64,000 nucleotides of DNA, taken from NCBI RefSeq assembly GCF_014205275.1, contig NZ_JACHND010000001.1:4774001-4838000 (forward strand). Direction: 5' to 3'. Under the pieces are notes generated by a model. It saw only the letters and a program-made list of their open reading frames with translations. It did no database searches and had not been told where the DNA came from. The position numbers were made by a program, and so were the translations under genes. Origin of the DNA: Sphaerisporangium siamense. Its GTDB lineage: Bacteria > Actinomycetota > Actinomycetes > Streptosporangiales > Streptosporangiaceae. Numbering within the stretch: position 1 is the stretch's first letter; each line of letters starts with the position of its first letter. Of the stretch, positions 53,681 to 62,217 are shown piece after piece.

Positions 53681-55918
53681 ATGTCTGCCATGTCGGAAGT
53701 TGTCCCACTGCCATCGTTCGGTGAGGTGTTCTTCGACGCCCGGGGCCAGGAGCGTGTCCTCCGGGTCACCTGGCACGACGGCACGCTGGTTCTCAGCCTC
53801 TGGCGGGGCGAGATGTGCACCGCCAGTTTCCGCATGCCCATGGAGGACGTCGGCCGCCTGCTCGACACCCTGGAGGAGGGGTACGCCGAGGCGGGCGCCG
53901 AGTACGCCGACGGGGGCCACGGGCACGAGGGCGACGACGGCGAGTACGCCGACGAGGGCGAGTACGCCGAGTACCCCGAATATCCGGGCACCGGGCAGTA
54001 CGCCAGCCCCGCGCGCGGCGAGGACGAGCACGGCGAGTACACCCAGGCCCTGCAGTACCCCGACGACCCCGACCACGCCGACGACCGGTACTCCGAGCAC
54101 TACGCCGGCGAGGACGACCACGGCCACGACCCTGCGTACGCGCAGGTCCCCGCGCACGGCCCCAAGGACGTCCTGGTGGCCCGGGGCTCCGCGCCCGCCG
54201 GCGACAAGCTCGTCGCCTCCGGCTCGCGCCCCGCCGACGCCGCTCCCCGCGAGGAGCGCACGCCCGAGCCGGCCGCCGACGGCATGGGGCCGTCGCGGGC
54301 CGCCGCGCACGTGGCGCCGCAGGCGCCGCCCGCCCCGGCCGACTACCCGGGCTCCATGCCGATGCCCAGCACCGGCGCGCAGGCCGTTCCGCCCGGCGCC
54401 GCCGAGTACGCCGCCCGCGCCGAGTACGGCGAGCGCCCCGGCCGCCGCGCGTCCACCGACTACCAGCCGTCTTCCGACTACGCCGCCGGGACCCCCGACT
54501 ACGCCGCCGGGACCCCCGACTACGCCGCCGCGTCCCCTGACTACGACCGCTCCTCCGACTACGAACGAGCCCCCGAGTACGACCGGACCTCCGAATACGA
54601 CCGGGGCCTCGACTACGACCGCGCCCCTGAGTACGACCGGCCGTCCGGATACGACCGCGCCCCCGAATACGACCCGGCCCTCGGACGCGGCGCCGCGCCC
54701 GACTACGACGCGGTCTCCGAGTACGGCCGCTCCCCGGAGTACGGCCGCGCGGCCGGCCCCGTCCAGGAGGACTACGGCCCGCGCCCGGTCTACGGCTCCC
54801 CGGCCGAGCCGCCGGTCGGCGCCCCCGAGTACGGCGCAGACCCCCGGACCGGTGCCGAGCACGGCGCCGACGCCCGCACCGGTGCCGAGTACGGCGCCGA
54901 GCAGCGGGGCGGGCCCGGGTACGGCGCCGGGTATCAGGGGGTCTCCGAGCCGGGTGGCGGTGAGTACGGACGGTCGCCGCAGTACGGCGGCGGCACCGAC
55001 TACCGTGGCGCGGCCGACGTTCCGTCCGACCCGGCGCAGTACGGCGGTTCGCCGGCCCCGGCGTACGGCGCCGGGCCCGACTACCCGGCGCCCTCGCAGT
55101 ACGGCGCCCCCCGCTCCGAGCACGGCGGCACCGCCGACCCCGGCGTCAACCCCGACTACACGCCCCCCACCGGGTACAGCTTCGACGCCGAACGGCTGGC
55201 CGCGCCGGCGGACGGCGCCCGCGGCGACTTCTCCGCTCCCGGCGGGTACGCCCCGCGGGACGACGCCGCCGGATACCCTCCACGTGACGACGGCGCCGGA
55301 TACGCCCCCCGCGAGGAGCACGCCCCCGGCGGGTACGCGCCCCGGGAGGACCCCGCCGGGAGGTACACCCCGCGCGAGGAGCACGGCTCCGGCGGGTACG
55401 GACCCGGCGACCATGGCGCGACGGGCGAGTACGGGGGCACGAGTGAGTACGGCTACGGCCGCGCGCCGGCCGACCCGCAGGACCCGTTCGCGGCCACGCC
55501 GCCGCTGGACTATTCGGCCCGTCCCGGCTACGGCGGCACGGCCGAGTACCCTCCGCCGTCCGAGTACGGCGGCGCGCGGTACGGGGCCGACCCGGGGGAC
55601 GTCGTGCCCCGGGAGAACCTGATCGTCAACGACTCCCTGCCCTTCGGCGCCCCGCCCGCCGGCCACCCGCAGGCCGGGGACGCCGACGAGTACGGCTGGG
55701 GCGGCCGGCGGCAGGGCCAGGCCGCCGTGGACCCCGCCGACCCCCTCGGTCTGCGGTCGATCACCCCGCAGCCGATCGACTCCACCGACCCGCGCCTGTC
55801 GCGCCCGTACGTGCCGGACGCGGTGAACACGACCGGTGAGCGCGCGCGCCCTGAGGGCCGTCCGCACCCGGACGAGGGCGGCCACGGCTACCCGGAGGAA
55901 AAGGGCCGCGAGTGGTGA
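53681..55918 (+). CDS. Tyr/Asp-rich repeat protein with conserved N-terminal domain
   Basis: Product of 745 aa. The first 70 residues form a compact actinomycete domain (EVVPLPSFGEVFFDARGQER; TASFRMPMEDVGRLLDTLEE). The rest is low-complexity, with six- to seven-residue repeats of the DY/EY type (DYAAGTP, DYDRSS, EYDRAP, about 260-340) and GGYAPRE-like units (about 520-590). There is no membrane segment. It is probably disordered. ATG 53681 or 53690; a weak ribosome-binding site. Its 5' end abuts the prophage. Confidence 0.75.
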   Translation: MSAMSEVVPLPSFGEVFFDARGQERVLRVTWHDGTLVLSLWRGEMCTASFRMPMEDVGRLLDTLEEGYAEAGAEYADGGHGHEGDDGEYADEGEYAEYPEYPGTGQYASPARGEDEHGEYTQALQYPDDPDHADDRYSEHYAGEDDHGHDPAYAQVPAHGPKDVLVARGSAPAGDKLVASGSRPADAAPREERTPEPAADGMGPSRAAAHVAPQAPPAPADYPGSMPMPSTGAQAVPPGAAEYAARAEYGERPGRRASTDYQPSSDYAAGTPDYAAGTPDYAAASPDYDRSSDYERAPEYDRTSEYDRGLDYDRAPEYDRPSGYDRAPEYDPALGRGAAPDYDAVSEYGRSPEYGRAAGPVQEDYGPRPVYGSPAEPPVGAPEYGADPRTGAEHGADARTGAEYGAEQRGGPGYGAGYQGVSEPGGGEYGRSPQYGGGTDYRGAADVPSDPAQYGGSPAPAYGAGPDYPAPSQYGAPRSEHGGTADPGVNPDYTPPTGYSFDAERLAAPADGARGDFSAPGGYAPRDDAAGYPPRDDGAGYAPREEHAPGGYAPREDPAGRYTPREEHGSGGYGPGDHGATGEYGGTSEYGYGRAPADPQDPFAATPPLDYSARPGYGGTAEYPPPSEYGGARYGADPGDVVPRENLIVNDSLPFGAPPAGHPQAGDADEYGWGGRRQGQAAVDPADPLGLRSITPQPIDSTDPRLSRPYVPDAVNTTGERARPEGRPHPDEGGHGYPEEKGREW

Positions 55919-56177
55919 CGCGCACGCCCTGACGACACGTCGCGATGACGCGCACGGCCTGACGCCGCGCCGTGGGGTGATGACGTAGTACGCCCTGACG
56001 GTACGTCGCGAGGCCGTCGCGTCTCTGTGGCGGCCTCGGAAATGGTCGTGTAACGGCCGGTTACGGGCGTTCGGCTGTGCGAAGGCGTGCGGGGATTGGG
56101 CGGTGTACCTGCCCGTACGAGGGCGTCGCCTCGATGACAAGCTGCTTCACCGCTGTTGACCACTTATTCTACGGATC
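55919..56177. other. Host intergenic gap with short degenerate repeats
   Basis: Three degenerate copies of an ACGCGCACGSCCTGACG-like unit run from about 55,917 to 56,015. They are followed by an inverted repeat GAGGCCG/CGGCCTC (about 56,009-56,038) that may terminate the upstream gene. Confidence 0.4.
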
Positions 56178-57797
56178 ATGGATCTCACGACGGTGTTGCA
56201 GCTCGTGCTGCTGCCCGCCGGCGCGGTGGCGGTGGCCGGATTCGCTCGGTGGCGAGGCTGGTCGGTCCCGTTGCTGCTCGTCTCCGCCGGCCTGGTGGTC
56301 GGCCTGATCGCGGCACAGGTGCCCGGCGCCCCCGAGTACGAGCTGGACCCCGAGCTCGTGCTGTTCGGCTTCCTGCCGCCCCTGCTCTACTCGGCCGCCC
56401 TGGACAGCTCCTACCTGAGGCTGCGCGAGGTGCGCCGCCCGGTGGTGCTGCTGTCGGTCGGGCTCGTGCTGTTCAGCGCCGCCGTCATCGGCCTGCTGAC
56501 CCACCTGTTGGTGCCCGGCCTGCCGCTGGCCGCGGCCTTCGCCCTGGGCGCGATCGTGGCGCCGCCCGACGCGGTGGCCGCCGTCGCGGTGGCGCGCAAG
56601 CTGGGCCTCCCTCGCAAGGTCATCACGATCCTGGTGGGGGAGAGCCTGTTCAACGACGCCACCGCGCTGACGGCCTTCCGGGTCGCGGCGGGGGCGGCGG
56701 GCGGGGCCGGTCTGGTCGCGGGCGGGGTGGGCTTCACGCTGGTGACCGCTGCGGGCCAGCTCCTGTACGCGGCGGGGGTGGGGCTGGCCATCGGCCTGGT
56801 GCTGGCGCTCGCCTTCGGCCGGCTGATGAACTTCGTCCGCGACCCGCTGATCACGAACGCGATCTCACTGCTGATCCCGTTCGGGTCGTATCTCGCGGCG
56901 GAGGCGGTGCACGCGTCCGGGGTGCTGTCGGTCGTGGTGGTGGGCGTCTACCTGGGCCATCGCATGAACCGTACGACGTACGGCACCCGGGTGGTGTCGT
57001 ACTCGGTGTGGAAGGTGGTCGACTTCCTGCTGGAGAACGTCGTCTTCCTGCTCATCGGCCTCCAGCTTCCCCTGATCCTGCGCGGCCTCGCCGGGCAGGA
57101 TCCCGTGCGCGTGGCGGGCTACGCGGTGGCGGTGTTCGCCGCGGTGATCGTGGCCCGCGTGATCTGGGTGTTCGCCGGCACCTACCTGCCCCGCGTGCTG
57201 TCCCGCAAGATCCGCGAGCGGGAGCCGCGGCCGCCCGTCTCGAACATCATGGTGATCGGCTGGGCGGGCATGCGCGGGGTGGTGTCCCTGGCGGCGGCGT
57301 TCACGCTCCCGGCCGACTTCCCCGGCCGGGACCTGATCCTGTTCCTGACCTTCATCGTCGTCATCGGCACGCTGCTGGTGCAGGGCCTGTCGTTCCCGTG
57401 GCTGATCAGGAGGCTCGGCGTCTCCAGCGAGGGGGAGGCCTTCCGTGACAACCTTTCGGAGGCGGCGGCGCAGCAGGCGGCGGCCGGGGCGGCGCTGGCC
57501 CGGCTGGACGAGCTGACCAGGGAGGGCGTGCAGGAGACGCACGCCGACGTGGTGCACCGTCTGCGCACACACGCCGAGCGCCGCGCGATGGGCGCCTGGG
57601 AGCGGCTCGGCGGCGGTACGGGCCCGGAGGGGGAGGAGACCCCCAGCGCGCTGTACCGCAGGCTGCGGCGGGCCATGCTGGAGGCCGAGCGCTCGGTGCT
57701 GGTGCGCCTGCGCGACGAGCGGCGCATCGACGACGAGGTGCTGCGCCGGGTCACCCGGGAGCTGGACTACGAGGAGGCGACGCTGGCCCGCGAATAG
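56178..57797 (+). CDS. Na+/H+ antiporter, CPA1/NhaP family
   Basis: Product of 539 aa with about 12 membrane helices in the first 410 residues, then a charged cytoplasmic tail. Family motifs include GAIVAPPDAVAAVAVARKLG (ion-binding DP-like region, PPDAVA), VGESLFNDATALTAF (NDAT motif) and WAGMRGVVSLAAAF. It exchanges protons for sodium or potassium for pH and salt homeostasis. ATG 56178. Confidence 0.9.
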   Translation: MDLTTVLQLVLLPAGAVAVAGFARWRGWSVPLLLVSAGLVVGLIAAQVPGAPEYELDPELVLFGFLPPLLYSAALDSSYLRLREVRRPVVLLSVGLVLFSAAVIGLLTHLLVPGLPLAAAFALGAIVAPPDAVAAVAVARKLGLPRKVITILVGESLFNDATALTAFRVAAGAAGGAGLVAGGVGFTLVTAAGQLLYAAGVGLAIGLVLALAFGRLMNFVRDPLITNAISLLIPFGSYLAAEAVHASGVLSVVVVGVYLGHRMNRTTYGTRVVSYSVWKVVDFLLENVVFLLIGLQLPLILRGLAGQDPVRVAGYAVAVFAAVIVARVIWVFAGTYLPRVLSRKIREREPRPPVSNIMVIGWAGMRGVVSLAAAFTLPADFPGRDLILFLTFIVVIGTLLVQGLSFPWLIRRLGVSSEGEAFRDNLSEAAAQQAAAGAALARLDELTREGVQETHADVVHRLRTHAERRAMGAWERLGGGTGPEGEETPSALYRRLRRAMLEAERSVLVRLRDERRIDDEVLRRVTRELDYEEATLARE

Positions 57798-57860
57798 CCA
57801 TGATCTGCCCTAAAGTGCTTATTTGTGGCGAGAAACCGGCACAAGTAGGCAGGAGGGATC

Positions 57861-59051
57861 ATGGCCCGGGAAGCGTTGGAAGGCGAGGACCTGCGGATCG
57901 GCGTCGCGGGGTTCGGCCTGCGCGGGCCGGTGGCCGTCGAGGCGCACCGGCCCGGCCGCGGCAGCCGGGTCGTGACCGTCTGCGACACCGGCGAGGCCGG
58001 CCGGGAGGCCGCGCGGCGCGCGCTCGGCCCGCGGGTCCGGCTCACCGGCGACTTCGCCGACCTGCTCCACCCCGACATCGACGCGGTCATGATCCTCACC
58101 CCCGACCACACGCACGCCGCGCTCGCCGTGCGGTCGCTGGAGGCGGGCAAGGCGACCTTCGTCGAGAAGCCGCTCGCCGTCACCCTGGACGACTGCGACC
58201 GCGTGCTGCGCACCGCCTACGAGCGGCGGGCCCGGCTGTACGTGGGCCACAACATGCGGCACATGCCGGTCGTGCGCGTGATGCGACGGCTCATCACCGA
58301 GGGCGCGATCGGCGAGGTGAAGGCCGTCTGGTGCCGCCACTTCGTCGGGGACGGCGGCGACTACTACTTCAAGGACTGGCACGCCGACCGGCGCAACACC
58401 GGGGGCCTGCTGGTGCAGAAGGGCGCCCACGACATCGACGTGATCCACTGGCTGGCCGGGTCCCGTACGGCGCGGGTGACCGGCATGGGCGGCCTCACCG
58501 TCTACGGCGGGATCACCGACCGCGCCCCGGGCCTGCCGGAGGACTGGTACGACCGGGCGCGCAACTGGCCCCCGCTCGCGCAGAAGGGCCTGAACCCGGT
58601 GGTGGACGTCGAGGACCTGTCGATGATGCACATGCTCCTGGAGAACGGCGTCTACGCCGGCTACCAGCAGTGCCACTACACCCCCGACTACTGGCGCAAC
58701 TACACCGTCATCGGCACCGAGGGCAGGCTGGAGAACTTCGGCGACCTCGGGGCGGGCGCGGTCGTGCGCGTGTGGAACGCGGGCCGCCGCGCCTACGATC
58801 CCGAGGGCGACCTGACCGTGCCGGTCGTCACGGGGGAGAGCGGCCACGGCGGGGCCGACGCGGAACTGGTCGACGAGTTCGTCCGGTTCGCACGGGAGGG
58901 CGGCGCGACGGACACCTCGCCGGTGGCGGCGAGGGACAGCGTCGCCGCCGGGCTGCGCGCGACCGAGTCCCTGCGCGACGGCTCGGTGCCGCTGGACGTG
59001 CCGCCCCTGGCCGGTGATCTGGCGGAGTATTTCGCGAACGGCCAGTTCTGA
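57861..59051 (+). CDS. Gfo/Idh/MocA family NAD(P)-dependent oxidoreductase
   Basis: Product of 396 aa. It has a Rossmann start RIGVAGFGLRGPVAVEA, the EKPLAVT motif (about 100-106) with the family lysine, and a C-terminal alpha/beta domain with GGLLVQKGAHDIDVIHWLAG (HDID catalytic region). It probably oxidises a sugar or inositol-type substrate; the exact one is unknown. ATG 57861 follows AGGAGGG by three bases. Confidence 0.9.
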   Translation: MAREALEGEDLRIGVAGFGLRGPVAVEAHRPGRGSRVVTVCDTGEAGREAARRALGPRVRLTGDFADLLHPDIDAVMILTPDHTHAALAVRSLEAGKATFVEKPLAVTLDDCDRVLRTAYERRARLYVGHNMRHMPVVRVMRRLITEGAIGEVKAVWCRHFVGDGGDYYFKDWHADRRNTGGLLVQKGAHDIDVIHWLAGSRTARVTGMGGLTVYGGITDRAPGLPEDWYDRARNWPPLAQKGLNPVVDVEDLSMMHMLLENGVYAGYQQCHYTPDYWRNYTVIGTEGRLENFGDLGAGAVVRVWNAGRRAYDPEGDLTVPVVTGESGHGGADAELVDEFVRFAREGGATDTSPVAARDSVAAGLRATESLRDGSVPLDVPPLAGDLAEYFANGQF

Positions 59052-59075
59052 GGGAATTCGGTTAGGGTCGATCGC

Positions 59076-59444
59076 ATGCGACTCCTCCCCCTGGCCGCGG
59101 CCGCGGCCGTCGGATTCACCGTGCTGACGACCGGGTGCAGCACCGTCGACAAGGCCCAGGCCTGCATCGAGGCCAACCGGGTGCTCGCGGACACCGCCAC
59201 CAAGATCAGCGGTCTGGTGGACGACCCCAAGGCGATGGAGCAGGCCCTGCGGGACGGCGCCACCAAGCTGGAGGGCGTGGCGGACAAGGCGGGCAACACC
59301 ACGCTCAACGAGGCCCTCCAGGACCTGGCGGACACCTTCAAGAAGCTCAACATCGACGACGCCAACGCGGCCGTGGACGCGGCCCAGAAGGTGGCGACCG
59401 ACACTGCGCGGACGGTGAACACGATCGCCCAGGAATGCACCTGA
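59076..59444 (+). CDS. Small lipoprotein
   Basis: Product of 122 aa with a lipobox LTTGC (Cys at about 21) after a short signal peptide. The mature part is helical and Ala/Asp-rich (VDKAQACIEANRVLADTATK). It is lipid-anchored on the outer face of the membrane. Function unknown. Confidence 0.75.
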   Translation: MRLLPLAAAAAVGFTVLTTGCSTVDKAQACIEANRVLADTATKISGLVDDPKAMEQALRDGATKLEGVADKAGNTTLNEALQDLADTFKKLNIDDANAAVDAAQKVATDTARTVNTIAQECT

Positions 59445-59500
59445 TATCGGCTAAAACCCAACTACTCTAGGGGAAAAGGGCATAAACTACGCTTTTTTCT

Positions 59501-59842
59501 ATGGACGTGGAAGGAAAGGAGCCGGACCCCAGGTTCACGCTCGCCAACGAGCGTACGTTCCTGGCCTGGCTCAGCACCTCGCTCGCGCTCAGCGCCGGCG
59601 GCCTGGCCATGGCGGTCGTCCCCAAGGACGTCTTCGTGCCCTGGGTGCGGGTCGGGCTCGCGGTCGTGCTGGTGGTGCTGGCCGCGCTGGCGGCGGCCCT
59701 GGCCTATCCGCGCTGGCGTGACGTGCAGCGCGCGCTGCGGCGTGACGCGCCGCTGCCCGGCTTCACGCTGGCCCCCGTGTTCGGGTACGGGGTCGCGGCG
59801 GTGGCCGTGCTGGCGCTCGTGCTCATCCTCGTCGCCGGGTGA
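59501..59842 (+). CDS. DUF202 (YidH-like) membrane protein
   Basis: Product of 113 aa with the DUF202 signature RFTLANERTFLAWLSTSLAL and three membrane helices. ATG 59501. It is coupled to a second DUF202 gene by overlap. Role unknown; members often occur in pairs. Confidence 0.85.
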   Translation: MDVEGKEPDPRFTLANERTFLAWLSTSLALSAGGLAMAVVPKDVFVPWVRVGLAVVLVVLAALAAALAYPRWRDVQRALRRDAPLPGFTLAPVFGYGVAAVAVLALVLILVAG

Positions 59843-60186
59843 GCGCGGTGCCCGGCGAGGGCGGCCAGGAGGACCGTCCCGGCCTGTACGTCGTGCGCAC
59901 GCTGCTGGCATGGATGCGCACGGCCATGGCGCTCGCGGCGGGCGGGCTCGCCGCGGCGGGCGCCGCGGCACGGCACTCCGGCGACGGCGCCGGGGCGCTC
60001 CCGTTCGTGATCACCGCGCTATGCGGGGCGATCCTGCTCGTGCGCAGCGGCGTGCGCTACTGGCGCGCCGAGCGGGCGCTCCAGGAGGGCGCCCCTCAGG
60101 ACGTCCATGTGGACGTGATCATCGCCTGGCTGGGCACGCTCGGCCTGGCCGCGGGGACGGCCGTCTTCGTGATCATCACGGTCTGA
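59839..60186 (+). CDS. DUF202 membrane protein, second of pair
   Basis: Product of 115 aa. GLYVVRTLLAWMRTAMALAA matches the DUF202 start, and three membrane helices follow. GTG 59839 overlaps the first gene's stop (GTGA). The pair likely forms one complex. Confidence 0.8.
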   Translation: MSAVPGEGGQEDRPGLYVVRTLLAWMRTAMALAAGGLAAAGAAARHSGDGAGALPFVITALCGAILLVRSGVRYWRAERALQEGAPQDVHVDVIIAWLGTLGLAAGTAVFVIITV

Positions 60187-60217
60187 CCCCACGGCGGACG
60201 GGCACGACGGGGGGAGG

Positions 60218-61333
60218 TCAGCCGGAGGCGCCGAGCTCGACCGTGGCGGCGACCTCGGCCGCCCGCTCGGCCTCCTCGGCGGCGAACCGCTCGGCGTCGA
60301 TCCGGTCGGCGATCTCCTCGTCCTGCCGCATCAGCGCGTCCAGGTTCTGGCCCGCCATGTCCAGCACGCCCATGTCGGCATACGCCTTCCGCAGCCGCTC
60401 GCTCCACAGGCCGATGTCCTTGACGCAGGGCACGATGCGGCTGAACAGCAGGGAACGGAACAGCTGGAGGTACTGCGACTCGTCCACGGCCTTCATCGCG
60501 TCCTTGACCTCCTGCGGCGACAGGCCCAGGTTCTCCCACTGCTCGACGCCGCGCAGCCGGTCGCGCATGAGGTAGCAGCCCTCGATGACGAAGTCCTCGC
60601 GCTCGCGCAGCTCGGCGTCGGAGAGCTGCTTGTAGTAGTCGCGCAGGGCCATGCGGCCGAAGGCGACGTGCCGGGCCTCGTCCTGCATGACGTAGGCGAG
60701 GATCTGCTTGGGCAGCGGCTTGGTGGTGATGTCGCGCATCACGCCGAACGCGGCCAGGGCCAGGCCCTCGATCAGCACCTGCATGCCGAGGTAGGGCATG
60801 TCCCAGCGCGCGTCGCTCAGCGTGTCGTCCAGCAGCGCCTTGAGGTGCTTGTTGATCGGGTAGGCGATGCCGACCTTCTCCTGCAGGAAGCGGGCGTAGG
60901 TCTCGGCGTGCCGGGCCTCGTCCATGGTCTGGGTGGCGGCGTAGAACTTGGAGTCCAGGTCGGGCACCGACTCCACGATGCGGGCGGAGCAGATCATCGC
61001 GCCCTGCTCGCCGTGCAGGAACTGGGAGAACTGCCACGACGCGCCGTGCCGCCTGACCTCCCTGCGGTTGTTCTCGTCCATCTTGTGCCACAACGGGGTG
61101 TCATAGATGGCGATCGACTGGTCGGGGAGTCCCAGCACGTCGTAGGGGTCGACCTCAAGGCCCCAGTCGATGCGCTTGACCGAGTCCCACTGCTTGTCCT
61201 TGCCCTTCTGGTACAGGGCCAGCATCCGATCGCGGCCTTCATCGTATTCCCAGGTGAAACGGGAAGAACCGGCCATCGTCACATCCCAGGTCGAAAGCTC
61301 CGCAGGGATGGTGTAGATCTCGTGCGTCGACAC
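60218..61333 (-). CDS. Ferritin-like diiron oxidase (AurF/R2-like)
   Basis: Product of 371 aa, all-helical. Diiron ligands are visible in FLHGEQGAMICSARIVE (Glu), TMDEARHAETYARF (ExxH), VLIEGLALAAF (Glu) and VMQDEARHVAFGRM (ExxH). The pattern fits ferritin-like N-oxygenase or R2-like ligand-binding oxidases. Substrate unknown. ATG 61333; it is divergent from the TetR gene and shares its operator region, so it is the probable target. Confidence 0.8.
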   Translation of the reverse strand: MSTHEIYTIPAELSTWDVTMAGSSRFTWEYDEGRDRMLALYQKGKDKQWDSVKRIDWGLEVDPYDVLGLPDQSIAIYDTPLWHKMDENNRREVRRHGASWQFSQFLHGEQGAMICSARIVESVPDLDSKFYAATQTMDEARHAETYARFLQEKVGIAYPINKHLKALLDDTLSDARWDMPYLGMQVLIEGLALAAFGVMRDITTKPLPKQILAYVMQDEARHVAFGRMALRDYYKQLSDAELREREDFVIEGCYLMRDRLRGVEQWENLGLSPQEVKDAMKAVDESQYLQLFRSLLFSRIVPCVKDIGLWSERLRKAYADMGVLDMAGQNLDALMRQDEEIADRIDAERFAAEEAERAAEVAATVELGASG

Positions 61334-61350
61334 AGATCCTCCAGAGGGGG

Positions 61351-61365
61351 ACGTACACCGTACGT
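61351..61365. promoter_or_regulatory. TetR operator candidate 1
   Basis: ACGTACACCGTACGT, a perfect inverted repeat ACGTAC-N3-GTACGT between the divergent oxidase and TetR genes. Confidence 0.7.
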
Positions 61366-61381
61366 GCTCTTGGAGAGTGAC

Positions 61382-61396
61382 ACGTACGCTGTACGT
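61382..61396. promoter_or_regulatory. TetR operator candidate 2
   Basis: ACGTACGCTGTACGT, the same half-sites with a different 3-base spacer, 31 bases (about three helical turns) from operator 1. Confidence 0.7.
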
Positions 61397-61425
61397 ACGT
61401 CAATGCGCGAGGAGACGACGCACCC

Positions 61426-62160
61426 ATGCCCGAACCCCTCACCCGAGCCCGCATCGTCGCCGCGGCCATCGACCTCATCGAGCGGGAGGGCGCCGACGCG
61501 ATCTCGATGCGGCGCATCGCGGCCGATCTCGGGGCGGGCGTCATGTCCCTCTACAACCACGTGCCCAACAAGGCCGCGCTGCTCGACGCCGTGGCCGAGA
61601 GCGTGTACTCGCGGATCGAGTTCACCGACGACCCCTCGGCCGAGTGGACCGAACGCGTCCGCGCCCAGGCCAGGGCGTTCCGCCAGATCGCGCACCACTA
61701 CCCGCGCTCCACCATGGTCGTGATCAGCCGCCAGCTCAGGTCGCCGGCGGGCATCCTGCCGGTGGAGCACGCCCTGGTCACGCTGCGCGAGGCCGGCTTC
61801 GGCGGCGAGGACGCCGTGCGGCTGCTGCGCACGTTCATCGCCTACATCATCGGCTCGCTGCTGCGCGAGGTCGGCGTCACGCCCACCTTCGCTCCCGCGC
61901 AGGGCCAGGACAAGACCCCCGTGGCCGACCCCGCGCTGTTCCCCGAGGTCGGCAGGCTGGCGCCGCTGCTCGGCTCCTGCGACCACGAGGATTCGTTCGA
62001 GTTCGGGCTCGACATGCTCATCCGGGCCGCCGCCGACCGCCTGCAGGAGGTGAGGGCGGCCGCCCGGGACGCGGAGACGGGGGACGGCTCCGCCGGGGAG
62101 GACGCCCGGGGCGGCGGTGAGAACGCCGGGGCCGCGTTCAAGGGAAGCGCCCGGGGGTGA
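61426..62160 (+). CDS. TetR/AcrR family regulator
   Basis: Product of 244 aa. The N-terminal helix-turn-helix (about 8-52) reads RARIVAAAIDLIEREGADAI then SMRRIAADLGAGVMSLYNHV, a standard TetR motif. The C-terminal ligand domain (TetR_C_1 type) ends in a Gly/Ala-rich tail. It is expected to repress itself and the divergent diiron oxidase through the two palindromes. ATG 61426 follows GAGGAG. Confidence 0.9.
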   Translation: MPEPLTRARIVAAAIDLIEREGADAISMRRIAADLGAGVMSLYNHVPNKAALLDAVAESVYSRIEFTDDPSAEWTERVRAQARAFRQIAHHYPRSTMVVISRQLRSPAGILPVEHALVTLREAGFGGEDAVRLLRTFIAYIIGSLLREVGVTPTFAPAQGQDKTPVADPALFPEVGRLAPLLGSCDHEDSFEFGLDMLIRAAADRLQEVRAAARDAETGDGSAGEDARGGGENAGAAFKGSARG

Positions 62161-62172
62161 TCCCCCGGGCGC
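62147..62172. terminator. Bidirectional terminator
   Basis: Perfect stem GCGCCCGGGGG/CCCCCGGGCGC that overlaps the TetR stop codon, between convergent genes. Confidence 0.75.
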
Positions 62173-62217
62173 CGGAGTGCTCCCTTCCCCTGGGCACTCA
62201 CGCGCGCGGCGCCGGTG

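Noticed and set aside
53648..56140. An 830-codon - strand frame opposite the Tyr-rich repeat protein
   Set aside because: The + strand frame has the conserved N-terminal domain and codon pattern. The - frame is a mirror of the repeats.
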